NCBI RefSeq assembly: GCF_014643695.1
Contig: NZ_BMJY01000001.1
Location: 248,001 to 312,000 of the forward strand
Length of the DNA stretch: 64,000 nucleotides
Reading direction: 5' to 3'
From: Microbacterium album
GTDB lineage: Bacteria > Actinomycetota > Actinomycetes > Actinomycetales > Microbacteriaceae
Shown: in pieces, positions 26,844 through 35,273 of the stretch
How positions within the stretch are numbered: the stretch's first letter is position 1
How the letters are laid out: each line of letters opens with the position of its first letter
Position numbers and translations under genes: made by a program
The notes under the pieces: generated by a model
Databases searched by the model: none
What the model saw: only the letters and a program-made list of their open reading frames with translations
What the model was told of the DNA's origin: nothing

Positions 26844-27869
26844 ATGACGCTCTCGCGCACGACGGCCCGCTGGGCCGCCACCGCCACCGCGGTGCTCGCG
26901 CTCGCCCTGTCGGGCTGCGCGTCCGACCCCGCGCCCTCGGACACGTCCGACGCCACCGGCGACGGGACCTTCCCGGTGACCGTCTCGCACGTCTTCGGCG
27001 AGACCGTCATCGAGCAGGCGCCTGAGCGCATCGCCACCTGGGGATGGGGAGCCGCGGACGCGGTGCTCGCCCTCGGGGAGGTGCCCGTCGCGATCCCGCA
27101 AGAGAACTACGGCGGCGACGAGAACGGCGTGCTGCCGTGGATCGCGGAGGCCCTCGAGGAGCGGGGAGCCGAGACGCCCACCATGCTCCCGTCCGACACG
27201 ACCGGCGCCCTGCCCGTGGAGGCCATGCTGCAGGCGGCCCCCGACGTCGTGCTCGCCCCCTATTCGGGCATCACGCAGGAGGAGTACGACCAGCTCACGG
27301 CGGCGGGCGTGGACGTCGTCGCCTACCCGGAGGTGGCGTGGGCGACGCCGTGGCGGGACGTCATCCGGATCACCGGCGAGGCGCTCGGCAAGAGCGCCGA
27401 GGCCGACGAGGTGCTGGCCGGCATCGACGCCGAGATCGCGGCGCAGGCCGAGGCGCATCCCGAGTTCGAGGGGCTGTCGATCGCGGAGGTGTGGAACGTG
27501 GGCGGAACCTTCTACGTCTACCTGCCGTCCGACCCCCGCGTGGAGTTTGCGGAGGACCTCGGCTTCGTCAGCGCGGACTCGGTGACCGAGCTGGACACCG
27601 GCGAGTCGACGTTCTTCTACACCCTGAGCTACGAGGAGCTCGACAAGCTGGAGGCCGACGTCCTGCTCATCTACGGCGACACCGAGGCCGAGGTGGAGGA
27701 GTTCCTCTCCTCCGACCAGGGGCAGCTGCTGCCGCAGGTGCCGGACGGCAACGTCGTCCGCATCACCGGCGAGCCCGCCGTGGCGTCGGTCGCTCCGCCG
27801 ACCGCCCTCTCGCTGAGCTGGGGCATGGACGACTTCGTCGCCGCGCTCGAGGCCGGCATCCGGCCGTAG
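26844..27869 (+). CDS. Iron-siderophore ABC transporter substrate-binding lipoprotein
   Basis: A 341-residue class III binding protein (FecB/FhuD fold). Lipobox LALSGC (Cys about 25) follows a signal peptide. The domain reads ERIATWGWGAADAVLALGEVPVAI, then AAPDVVLAPYSGITQEEYDQL, and ends VASVAPPTALSLSWGMDDFVAAL. It is the last gene of the iron operon, 34 bp after the ATPase with GAAAGGAAG before the ATG. A large inverted repeat follows it. Confidence 0.95.
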   Translation: MTLSRTTARWAATATAVLALALSGCASDPAPSDTSDATGDGTFPVTVSHVFGETVIEQAPERIATWGWGAADAVLALGEVPVAIPQENYGGDENGVLPWIAEALEERGAETPTMLPSDTTGALPVEAMLQAAPDVVLAPYSGITQEEYDQLTAAGVDVVAYPEVAWATPWRDVIRITGEALGKSAEADEVLAGIDAEIAAQAEAHPEFEGLSIAEVWNVGGTFYVYLPSDPRVEFAEDLGFVSADSVTELDTGESTFFYTLSYEELDKLEADVLLIYGDTEAEVEEFLSSDQGQLLPQVPDGNVVRITGEPAVASVAPPTALSLSWGMDDFVAALEAGIRP

Positions 27870-27893
27870 CCCCGGCCGCCCCACCTCGGACCT

Positions 27894-27958
27894 TTGACTA
27901 GCGTTCGTGCTGCTTACTAGCGTTCCCCGCGCTAGCGAACTGCACGAACGCTAGTCAA
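27894..27958. terminator. Nested inverted repeat between convergent operons
   Basis: Perfect 17-bp arms, 27894-27910 (core gactagcgttcgtgc) and 27942-27958, enclose an inner 6-bp inverted repeat ctagcg (27917-27922) / cgctag (27930-27935). The string tagcgtt recurs inside. It lies between the 3' ends of the iron operon and the acyl-CoA dehydrogenase operon, so a bidirectional terminator is the simplest reading. An intergenic mobile repeat is an alternative. Confidence 0.65.
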
Positions 27959-28003
27959 CGCCGGCCGCAAGCCCGGGTGGGGTGCCGTCCGGGCGGGGGC
28001 GGG

Positions 28004-29203
28004 TCAGCGGGTGAAGGCGCTCAGTCCCGTGACGGCGCGGCCCACGATGAGGGAGTTCATCTCGTGGGTGCCCTCGTACGTGTAGACCGCCTCGGCGTCC
28101 GCGAAGTAGCGCGCGAGGTCGTTGTCGACGCGGATGCCCTCCGCGCCCGCGATCTCGCGGCCGAGCGCGACGGTCTCGCGCACGCGATCGGCCGCCCACG
28201 TCTTGCCGAGGGCGGCGAGGGTCTCGGTGAGCCGCCCGCGGTGCTTGAGCTCGGTCAGCCGGACGGCCAGGGACAGGGTCGCGGTGGCGTTGCCGAGCAT
28301 CCGGGTGAGCTTCTCCTGGATGAGCTGGAAGCCGGCGATCGGGCGACCGAACTGCCGACGCCGCAGTGCGTACGCCAGCGCCGCCTCGTACGCGCCGGTC
28401 TGCATGCCCGCGGCGTTCCAGCCGATCACGTAGCGCAGGCTGGTCAGGATCGCCGACACGTGCCGGAACGAGTCGATGCGGCCCAGGCGCTCCGACTCGT
28501 CGACGCGCACGCCGTCGAGCACGATGTCGGCGTTGCGCACCATGCGCAGCGCGATCTTGCCCCGGATGTCCGTGAGCGAGACCCCCGGGGCCTCGCGCGG
28601 CACGAGGAAGACCTTCGCTGCGCCGTCGGAGGCGTCCTTGGCGACGACGGCGATCACGTCGGAGATCGCGGCGTTGCCGATCCAACGCTTCCGGCCCGTG
28701 ATGCGCCACGCGTCGCCCTCCCGCGTCGCGAGGGTCTCCAGGCCCGCCGCGACATCGGACCCGTGCTCCGGCTCGGTCAGCGCGAAGCACCCCGTGTACT
28801 CGAACCGGCCGATCCGGTCGTCGAGCCGAGCCACCTGCTCGGGTGTGCCGCCCTCGCGGACGACCGTGCGGAACATGGCGGTCTGCCCCCCGTACAGGGT
28901 GCCGATCGAGGCGTCGAAGCGCTGCAGCTCGAAGTGCTTGAAGCCGGTGTAGTAGGGGTTGGGGCGCCCGTCGTCGCGCAGCAGCGCCGGATCGTCCTCC
29001 AGATCGAGTGCGGCGAGCTCCTCGCGCAGGTGCGCGGGGCAGTGGCCGCGCTCCCACCACTCGGCCAGGTGGGGGCGCGCGCGGTCCTCCAGCAGCAGCC
29101 GCAGGGACGCGAGCTTGGCGCGCTCGACGTCGTCGAGCAGTTCCCCGGAGAACTCCAGCAGATCGGTCGGGGCGGGCGGCGCCGCCGCGTCAGGCTCGGT
29201 CAT
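28004..29203 (-). CDS. Acyl-CoA dehydrogenase, glutaryl-CoA-dehydrogenase-like
   Basis: A 399-residue FAD enzyme that introduces a double bond into an acyl-CoA. Seen are FALTEPEHGSDVAAGLETLA (FAD/substrate loop), RKRWIGNAAISDVIAV, YALRRRQFGRPIAGFQLIQEKLTRM, and the catalytic-base region YTYEGTHEMNSLIVGRAVTG, whose glutamate position matches glutaryl-CoA dehydrogenases. It ends the minus operon MaoC-SDR-ligase-ACAD and overlaps the ligase by 4 bp. The real substrate is unknown. Because glutaryl-CoA-type members also decarboxylate, a dicarboxylyl or aryl-acyl substrate is possible. Confidence 0.9.
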   Translation of the reverse strand: MTEPDAAAPPAPTDLLEFSGELLDDVERAKLASLRLLLEDRARPHLAEWWERGHCPAHLREELAALDLEDDPALLRDDGRPNPYYTGFKHFELQRFDASIGTLYGGQTAMFRTVVREGGTPEQVARLDDRIGRFEYTGCFALTEPEHGSDVAAGLETLATREGDAWRITGRKRWIGNAAISDVIAVVAKDASDGAAKVFLVPREAPGVSLTDIRGKIALRMVRNADIVLDGVRVDESERLGRIDSFRHVSAILTSLRYVIGWNAAGMQTGAYEAALAYALRRRQFGRPIAGFQLIQEKLTRMLGNATATLSLAVRLTELKHRGRLTETLAALGKTWAADRVRETVALGREIAGAEGIRVDNDLARYFADAEAVYTYEGTHEMNSLIVGRAVTGLSAFTR

Positions 29204-30798
29204 CGCGCGCCCGCGAGCTCGGCAACGGCATCGGCCTTCACGCGCGCGAGCTCGATCTTGCCAGTGGCGCTGCGTCCGAGGCTCGGCCTGACGAACACGT
29301 GCCGCGGCTTCTTGTAGCCCGCGAGGCGCTCGCCCACGAAGTCCAGCAGCGCGGCAACGTCGATGTCCGTCCCCGGCGCAGGCGCCACCATGGCGCTCAC
29401 CGCCTCGCCGAAACGCGCATCGGGCAGCCCGAAGACGACGGCGTCGTCGACGGCCGGGTGCTCCAGCAGCACCTGCTCGACCTCGGCGGGGAACACCTTC
29501 TCGCCCCCCGTGTTGACGACGGCGCTCAGCCGGCCGAGCAGGTCGATCGTGCCGTCGCCGCGCGCGCGGGCCCAGTCCCCGGGGATGACGTATCGGCGGC
29601 CGCGGATCTCCCGGAACGTCGACGCGGTCTTCTCCGGATCGCCGTAGTAGCCCCGCGGCAGGATCCCGCGGTAGGCGACCAGGCCGAGCGCTCCCTCCTC
29701 GAGCGTGATCTCGCGGTGGTCCTCGTCGAGCAGCACCGCGTCGGGCGTGAGTGCGAGGCGGGCGGGGAGGTCGTCCGCGCTGCGGGTGATGCCGAAGGCG
29801 TAGGGCCCTCCCTCGCTCGAGGCGAACATGTCGACGATCGCGAGGTCGCCGAGCGTGTGGAGGCGGCGCTTGACCTCGTCGCTGAACCGCATCCCGGAGC
29901 TGACGATCGAGTCGACGGTCGGCAGCCCTCCGCCCCGCTCGGCCGCCTCGGCGAGCGGCAGGGCGAGGACGTCGCCGGCGACCACCAGGCGCGTCACGCC
30001 GTGCTCTCGGATCAGGCGGTACGCCTCGCCGACATCCATGCGCGCGCGGGCGTGCAGCACGACGGTGCCGCCCAGGGCGAGCGTCGCCATCGTCGCCGAC
30101 TGCGCGGTGCCGTGCAGCATCGGGCTCAGGGGGAGGATCACGACGCGGGGCCGGTCCTCGTCGATCGCGATCGCGACCGCGTCCTCGAGCGTCTCGGGCG
30201 GGGTCACGCCGATGAGCCCCCACGTCGACTGCCGGCGCGCGATCAGGAGGGTGTCCAGGTCCCACACCACGGCCTTCGGCGCCCCCGTCGTGCCCCCGGT
30301 GTACAGACGCAGGTCCGCGCCCCGCGGGGCCTGGCGCGGCATGTCGCCGCCGGCCACGACGATGTCGGCGTACCGCGTGGCCCCCGGCACCGCGGTGTCG
30401 TCGTCGTCCACGACGATGAGCTCGACGTCCAATCCCGCGGCCGCCTCGGCGGCGACCGCCCCCAGCGACGACGGCACGACCAGGACACGCGAGTCGGAGT
30501 CCTGCAGCAGCGCGCGCACCTCGTGCGCGCGGTAGCGGTAGTTGATCGCGACGGGGGCGACGCCGATCGCGAGGCACGCCCACGTGAACGCGAGGTACTC
30601 GGGGCGGTTGTAGAGGAGCGTCGCGGCGGCGTCGCGCACGCGCAGCCCGCTCACCTCCGAGAGATGCTGGGCCAGGGCGGCCGACTCGGCATGCAGACGG
30701 CCCCACGAGAGCGTCTCATCGGCCGTGATCACCGCGGGGCGATCGGGCACCGCCCTGGCGATGCCCTGCCACAGGTCGCTGTAGTGGGGCGCGTTCAT
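29200..30798 (-). CDS. AMP-forming acyl-CoA synthetase (class I adenylate-forming)
   Basis: A 532-residue ligase that activates a carboxylic acid with ATP and CoA. The P-loop LYTGGTTGAPKAV (about 165-177), SSGMRF, the ADP-loop LGRLSAVVNTGGEKVFPAEVE and the terminal catalytic lysine in GRSATGKIELARV are present. It overlaps SDR upstream and ACAD downstream by 4 bp each. The fold places it with fatty-acid or aromatic-acid ligases, but the substrate cannot be read from sequence. Confidence 0.92.
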   Translation of the reverse strand: MNAPHYSDLWQGIARAVPDRPAVITADETLSWGRLHAESAALAQHLSEVSGLRVRDAAATLLYNRPEYLAFTWACLAIGVAPVAINYRYRAHEVRALLQDSDSRVLVVPSSLGAVAAEAAAGLDVELIVVDDDDTAVPGATRYADIVVAGGDMPRQAPRGADLRLYTGGTTGAPKAVVWDLDTLLIARRQSTWGLIGVTPPETLEDAVAIAIDEDRPRVVILPLSPMLHGTAQSATMATLALGGTVVLHARARMDVGEAYRLIREHGVTRLVVAGDVLALPLAEAAERGGGLPTVDSIVSSGMRFSDEVKRRLHTLGDLAIVDMFASSEGGPYAFGITRSADDLPARLALTPDAVLLDEDHREITLEEGALGLVAYRGILPRGYYGDPEKTASTFREIRGRRYVIPGDWARARGDGTIDLLGRLSAVVNTGGEKVFPAEVEQVLLEHPAVDDAVVFGLPDARFGEAVSAMVAPAPGTDIDVAALLDFVGERLAGYKKPRHVFVRPSLGRSATGKIELARVKADAVAELAGAR

Positions 30799-31742
30799 GA
30801 TCCCGCGTCCCGGCGGGGTGGTCCGGACGGCTGCGCCTGCGCGGCGAACCGCCGGCGCCACGCGGTGTCGACGCCCGCGGCGTCCCAGCCGCCGTCGGCA
30901 TAGTCGACATCGAGCACCGCGGGGTGGGAGTAGAGCGTGAGCCGGTCGCCCCCGATGCCGATCGCCTGTCCCGTCACGTCGCCGGACCGCTCGGAGGCGA
31001 GCCACACCACGAGCGGGGCGACGTCCTCGGGGCTGCCGAGGGCGTGGTCGTGGCGGAACTCGTGCGGGATGGCTTCGCCGGCCTGGAACCGCTCGTACAG
31101 CTCCGCATAGGCCGGGATGGTGGCGGTCATGGGGGACAGCGCGGTGGGGATGACCGCATTGGCGGTGATCCGGTCGCGTGCGAGCTCCAGGGACCAGGTG
31201 CGCGCCATCGCCACGAGCCCCGCCTTCGCAGCCGCGTAGTTCGTCTGCCCGAAACTGCCGAACTGGCCGGCGGGCGAGCCGATCAGGATGAGCCGCCCGC
31301 CTTCGCCCTGCTCGCGCAGGAAGCGGGCCGCGGCCCGTCCGGTCGTGAACGTGCCGCGCAGGTGGGTCTCGATCACGAGGTCGAAGTCGTCGTCCGCCAT
31401 CTTCCACAGCACGCGGTCCCGCAGCACGCCGGCGTTGGCCACGAGGACGTCGAGCCGGCTGAAGCCCTCGGTCGCGGCCGCGACGAGCCGCTCCGCGGTC
31501 TCCGACGGGCCGACGGGCCCGATGCACGCCAGCGCGCGGCCGCCGCGCGCCGCGATGTCGGCCACGACCGCCTGCGCGCTGTCCTCGTCGATGTCGTTGA
31601 CGACGACCGCGGCCCCGGCATCGGCGAGCGCGAGCGCATACGCGCGCCCGAGGCTGCGCCCGGCACCCGTGACGATCGCCACGCGCCCGTCCAGGCGCAC
31701 GCTGCCGGCCTCCTGCCCGGTCATCGCCTCCTGCCCACTCAT
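30795..31742 (-). CDS. SDR-family oxidoreductase, likely 3-hydroxyacyl-CoA dehydrogenase type
   Basis: A 315-residue short-chain dehydrogenase with TGAGRSLGRAYA (NAD site, about 27-38), NAGVLRD, and the catalytic YAAAK. The C-terminus is longer than usual (about 60 extra residues), like the MFE-2/HSD17B4-type dehydrogenases that act with a MaoC hydratase. It directly follows the MaoC gene (4-bp overlap), which supports that pairing. An ATG at 31742 was chosen over an upstream frame that only shadows MaoC; another in-frame ATG lies 18 bp inside. Confidence 0.88.
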   Translation of the reverse strand: MSGQEAMTGQEAGSVRLDGRVAIVTGAGRSLGRAYALALADAGAAVVVNDIDEDSAQAVVADIAARGGRALACIGPVGPSETAERLVAAATEGFSRLDVLVANAGVLRDRVLWKMADDDFDLVIETHLRGTFTTGRAAARFLREQGEGGRLILIGSPAGQFGSFGQTNYAAAKAGLVAMARTWSLELARDRITANAVIPTALSPMTATIPAYAELYERFQAGEAIPHEFRHDHALGSPEDVAPLVVWLASERSGDVTGQAIGIGGDRLTLYSHPAVLDVDYADGGWDAAGVDTAWRRRFAAQAQPSGPPRRDAGS

Positions 31743-32203
31743 CGGTAGTGCCTCAGGATGAGCTCCGCGACGACCGCCGGCTTCGCGGCGCCCTCCACCT
31801 CGAACGTCAGCGCGAGCGTCACCTGCCATCCGCCCTCGACCTCGAGGACCTCGGCGACCTCACCCCGCACGCGGATGCGCGCCCCCGAGGGCACGGGGTG
31901 GGGGAAGCGGATGCGGTTGAAGCCGTAGACGATGCCGGTAGAGGTGCCCTCGACGCGGTAGATCTCGCGAAGGTGGGGCACGACCATGCTGAGGGTCAGC
32001 ATGCCGTGGGCGATGCGCCCGCCGAACGGTGAGGCCGCCGCGGCCTCGGCGTCCACATGGATCGGATTGTCGTCACCGGAGAGCCGCGCGTAGAGGTCGA
32101 TGTCCTCCTGCGGCACGGGGCGCCAGGCGGAGGGCCCGAACGACGTTCCGGTGATCTCGCCGACCTGGTCGATGGACGTGACGAGGCGCGTGCTGTCGGT
32201 CAT
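31739..32203 (-). CDS. MaoC-family (R)-hydratase-like protein
   Basis: A 154-residue hot-dog fold protein with the hydratase-2 motif YARLSGDDNPIHVD (about 38-51) and FGGRIAHGMLTLS, carrying the catalytic Asp and His. It probably adds water to an enoyl-CoA. It leads the minus operon MaoC-SDR-ligase-ACAD; AAGGAG precedes its ATG. The control region is shared with the divergent ABC importer operon. Confidence 0.92.
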   Translation of the reverse strand: MTDSTRLVTSIDQVGEITGTSFGPSAWRPVPQEDIDLYARLSGDDNPIHVDAEAAAASPFGGRIAHGMLTLSMVVPHLREIYRVEGTSTGIVYGFNRIRFPHPVPSGARIRVRGEVAEVLEVEGGWQVTLALTFEVEGAAKPAVVAELILRHYR

Positions 32204-32233
32204 CTCAACTCCTTCGTTGACGATCGTGAGTGT

Positions 32234-32244
32234 CAGGTTACCTG
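32234..32244. promoter_or_regulatory. Palindrome CAGGT-T-ACCTG upstream of maoC
   Basis: A perfect 11-bp palindrome 31 bp before the maoC start, positioned where a repressor could block the minus-strand operon. No regulator is assigned. Confidence 0.35.
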
Positions 32245-32270
32245 TATCACGTTCGCGCGGGGATTTGCGG

Positions 32271-32285
32271 TTCCGCTAAGTGAAA
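32271..32285. promoter_or_regulatory. IclR-type site E (degenerate), divergent maoC / ABC importer region
   Basis: TTCCGC-taa-GTGAAA. The left half-site is exact for TTCCGC-N3-GCGGAA; the right half has two mismatches. The flank gcggttccgc matches site C exactly. It could serve both divergent operons. Confidence 0.45.
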
Positions 32286-32322
32286 AGACTCGTTGACCCG
32301 GGCATGGCCCGTCAGCGAGTCT
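32286..32322. promoter_or_regulatory. Hairpin in the leader of the NitT/TauT operon
   Basis: agactcgttgac pairs with gtcagcgagtct (one G-T pair) around a smaller gggc/gccc core. It lies about 50 bp before the binding-protein ATG and next to site E. It could be a terminator/attenuator or an extra operator. Confidence 0.45.
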
Positions 32323-32374
32323 CATCGAGACCGCCCGCAAGGATGCGAGCGGCGATCCGACAGTGGAGTCGATG

Positions 32375-33466
32375 ATGATCATGAATCTTGATGCGATGGC
32401 TCGGCGGCGGCGACTGGCCGGCCTGACGGTGGGGCTCGCCGCCGGAGCGCTCGCGCTCGCCGGGTGCGCCGGCCAGACGCCCGCTCCCGGAGACGACGGC
32501 GCGGGCGCGGGCGGCGAGGACCTGGGCCGGATCGTGGTCGTGAGCTTCCTCCCGCTGGAGTCGTTCACGTTCACGCCCGAGATGTTCGCGTACGCGGGCG
32601 GCTACTTCGAAAAGCACGGGCTGGACGTTGAGCTTCAGGCCGTGCAGGGCTCCTCGGCCGCGATCCAGTCCCTGCTGGGCGGGGCCGCGACCATCACTCG
32701 CGCGAGCACGGTCGACCTGTTCCCGCCGCTCGAGCAGGGCCAGCCCCTGACGGCCGTGGGCACCATGGCGTACAAGTCAAATCTCCGTGTCATCTCCGCC
32801 GACAGCAACCCCGTCGAATCCACCTCGGACATGGAGGGCGAGGTGATGGGCATGGGCTCCATCGGAGGCACGAGCGAGAAGATGCTCGACCTCGCTCTCG
32901 ACGCCGGCGGCGTCGATCGTGACTCCGTCACGCGTCAGGCCGTCCCCGTCACGGGAGCCACGTTCGAGCTCGTCAAGCAGGGGCAGCTCGCCGGCTACAT
33001 CGTGAGCCTGGACACGTCCATCCAGATCGGCCAGCAGAACGCCGACGCGATCGTCACGGATGCGGGACTGGGTGACGCCCCCGACATGCAGGCGTGGGTC
33101 ACCACCTCGGCGAACCTCGAGGACCCCGAGAAGGTCGCTCAGATCGAGGCGTTCCTCGCCGCGATCAAGGAAGCGGTGCAGTTCGTGATCGACGACGCGG
33201 AGAACGACTTCGCGAACGTCCTGCAGATCCTGCGCGACAGCGGCGAGTTCTCGTTCGCCGCGCTGGACAACGACGAGGTCGCGAGCGCGGCGCTCGACAT
33301 CTACACGACCGAGACCTGGGTGGACCCGGACGGGGGCACCGAGCTGCTCGCCAACGACCTCGACGCATGGATCAACGCGTACGAGACCTACGTGGAGGCG
33401 GAGTTCCTCGAGGGCGGGCGCGACCCACAGGAGTGGATCACCGACGAGTACCTCCCCGCCGGCTGA
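32375..33466 (+). CDS. NitT/TauT-type ABC transporter substrate-binding lipoprotein
   Basis: A 363-residue binding protein of the SsuA/THI5-like family. The N-terminus has arginines, a hydrophobic signal and lipobox LALAGC, then VVVSFLPLESFTFTPEMFAYAGGYFEKHGLDVELQAVQG (typical opening, key G-YFxKxGLDVE). Family members bind nitrate, sulfonates, taurine, pyrimidine precursors or aromatic acids. Several in-frame ATGs exist (32372, 32375, 32381); 32375 was chosen for GGAG 6 nt before it. It heads the operon of importer, UGSC pair, SDR, CoA-transferase and amidohydrolase. Confidence 0.88.
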   Translation: MIMNLDAMARRRRLAGLTVGLAAGALALAGCAGQTPAPGDDGAGAGGEDLGRIVVVSFLPLESFTFTPEMFAYAGGYFEKHGLDVELQAVQGSSAAIQSLLGGAATITRASTVDLFPPLEQGQPLTAVGTMAYKSNLRVISADSNPVESTSDMEGEVMGMGSIGGTSEKMLDLALDAGGVDRDSVTRQAVPVTGATFELVKQGQLAGYIVSLDTSIQIGQQNADAIVTDAGLGDAPDMQAWVTTSANLEDPEKVAQIEAFLAAIKEAVQFVIDDAENDFANVLQILRDSGEFSFAALDNDEVASAALDIYTTETWVDPDGGTELLANDLDAWINAYETYVEAEFLEGGRDPQEWITDEYLPAG

Positions 33467-33524
33467 GCGTCGCCCGTCCCGGGCTGCGCGAGCCGGCCGG
33501 CCCAACCGTTACAGAGAGGGAACG

Positions 33525-34361
33525 ATGTCCACGATGAGCGACGGAGCGCTGGCGACCTCGCCGGCCCCCACTGGCGCCGAGACCCCGGGACTGCGCATCC
33601 GGGGGGTCGGTCGCGACTTCCGCACCCGCAGCGGCATCACGCACGCCGTTTCCGGGATCGACCTCACGATCGAGCGCGGCGAGTTCGTCGCCCTGATCGG
33701 GCGTTCCGGGTGCGGCAAGACCACACTGCTGCGCATGATCGGCGGCCTCCTGCCGCCCACGACCGGCACCATCGAGGTCGACGGCAAGAACCTCTGGGTG
33801 GACGGGCGGGTCGATTCGTCGGCCGTCACGAAGCTCGGGTTCGTGTTCCAGGAGAGCAACCTGTTCCCCTGGTTCTCGGTGCTCGACAACATCGCGCTGC
33901 CCATGAAACTCCGGGGCGTGGGCAAGCGGGCCCGGCGCGCGCAGGCGCGAGAGCTCGCGGAGCTGGTCGGACTGAAGGGGTTCGAGCAGTCGTATCCCCG
34001 TGAGCTCTCCGGCGGCATGCGGCAGCGCGCGGCGATCGCCCGGGCGCTGTCGACGGAGCCGGAGCTGCTGCTGATGGACGAGCCGTTCGGCGCCCTGGAC
34101 GCCCTCACGCGCGAGCGCATGAACCTCGAGCTCCAGCGCATCGTGCTCGAGACGTCCTCGACCGTCGTGTTCGTGACGCACGACATCCCCGAAGCGGTGT
34201 TCCTGGCCGACCGCGTCGTCCACATGACGCCCCGCCCGGGGCGCATCCGGCAGATCCTGCCGGCGGAGTTCCCGAAGCCCCGGAAGGTCGACCTGCAGAC
34301 CACGCCCGAGTTCAACGAGATCGTCCGGCGACTGCGCCACGACATCGACGAGGAGGACTGA
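33525..34361 (+). CDS. NitT/TauT-type ABC transporter ATP-binding protein
   Basis: A 278-residue ATPase of the SsuB/TauB/NrtD type. Walker A GRSGCGKTT, the Q-loop GFVFQESNLFPWFSVLDNIALPM, the signature LSGGMRQRAAIARAL, Walker B LLLMDEPFGALDALTRERMN and the switch VFVTHDIPEAVFLADRVVHM are all intact. AGAGGGA precedes the ATG. It pairs with the permease that starts 1 bp after its stop. Confidence 0.95.
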   Translation: MSTMSDGALATSPAPTGAETPGLRIRGVGRDFRTRSGITHAVSGIDLTIERGEFVALIGRSGCGKTTLLRMIGGLLPPTTGTIEVDGKNLWVDGRVDSSAVTKLGFVFQESNLFPWFSVLDNIALPMKLRGVGKRARRAQARELAELVGLKGFEQSYPRELSGGMRQRAAIARALSTEPELLLMDEPFGALDALTRERMNLELQRIVLETSSTVVFVTHDIPEAVFLADRVVHMTPRPGRIRQILPAEFPKPRKVDLQTTPEFNEIVRRLRHDIDEED

Positions 34362-34362
34362 C

Positions 34363-35160
34363 ATGTCCCGCACGCGACTCATGCGGCTCCTGCCGTGGAT
34401 CGTCACCCCCACGCTGGTCGTGGTCCTCATCGCGACGTGGCACATCGTCGTGACCGCGCTCGAGGTCAACCCGTTCATCTTCCCGCCGCCCGCCGAGGTG
34501 TGGCAGTCGTTCGTGCAGCTCATGGGCAACCAGCGCACCTGGTCGGCGACGGCGACGACCGTGAGCGAGGTCGTGATCGGCTTCCTCATCGCGGTCGTCT
34601 CGGGCCTCGTCGTCGGCGTGGTGCTCGGCAAGCTGCGGTGGCTCGAGGTGAGCCTGCGCCCGCTCATCGTGATCGCGCAGGTCGCGCCGAAGGTCGCGTT
34701 CGTGCCGCTGTTCGTGATCTGGTTCGGGTTCGGCATGACCTCGAAGATCGTGCTGTCCGCACTGCTGGCGTTCTTCCCGATCATGCTCAACGTGCTGCTC
34801 GGCGTGCGCTCGGTCGAGCAGGGGCAGCGCGAGGTCATGCAGAGCCTGAACGCGACGCGCTGGCAGAAGTTCGTGCAGCTCGAGATGCGCAGCCTGCAGC
34901 CGTACCTGTTCGCCGGCATGGAGGTCGCGATCGTGCTCGCCACGATCGGCGCGATCGTCGGCGAATACCTCGGCGGGAACGACGGGCTGGGCAACATGGT
35001 GGTGTCCGCCATGAACTCGCTCGACGCCGCCATGACGTTCGCCCTCATCCTCTGGCTGTCGGTGATCGGTCTGGCGCTGTATCTCATCGTCAACGAGCTC
35101 AAGCGGTTCTTCATCCCGTGGCACGAGTCGGTGTACGGGCTGCGGAACACCTCGATCTGA
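34363..35160 (+). CDS. NitT/TauT-type ABC transporter permease
   Basis: A 265-residue membrane permease with about six helices, beginning with the typical FIFPPPAEVWQSFVQL segment. The coupling loop LGVRSVEQGQREVMQSLNATRWQKFVQLEM (EAA-like, about 145-174) precedes IGAIVGEYLGGNDGLGNMV. AGGAGG overlaps the end of the ATPase gene. It completes the importer at the head of the UGSC operon. Confidence 0.94.
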   Translation: MSRTRLMRLLPWIVTPTLVVVLIATWHIVVTALEVNPFIFPPPAEVWQSFVQLMGNQRTWSATATTVSEVVIGFLIAVVSGLVVGVVLGKLRWLEVSLRPLIVIAQVAPKVAFVPLFVIWFGFGMTSKIVLSALLAFFPIMLNVLLGVRSVEQGQREVMQSLNATRWQKFVQLEMRSLQPYLFAGMEVAIVLATIGAIVGEYLGGNDGLGNMVVSAMNSLDAAMTFALILWLSVIGLALYLIVNELKRFFIPWHESVYGLRNTSI

Positions 35161-35187
35161 CCCCACGGCCCCGGGGCGACGTCCGCT

Positions 35188-35202
35188 TTCCGCGTCGCGG
35201 AA
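35188..35202. promoter_or_regulatory. IclR-type site A, upstream of the UGSC gene
   Basis: TTCCGC-gtc-GCGGAA, a perfect 6-3-6 palindrome 28 bp after the permease stop and 72 bp before the UGSC start. It would allow separate control of the enzyme part of the operon. Confidence 0.75.
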
Positions 35203-35273
35203 TCGCCGGACGCCGCCCCGGGGTCGCGACGGATAGTGGGGTGAGCATTCCCACGAACGATCGGAGCAAGACC

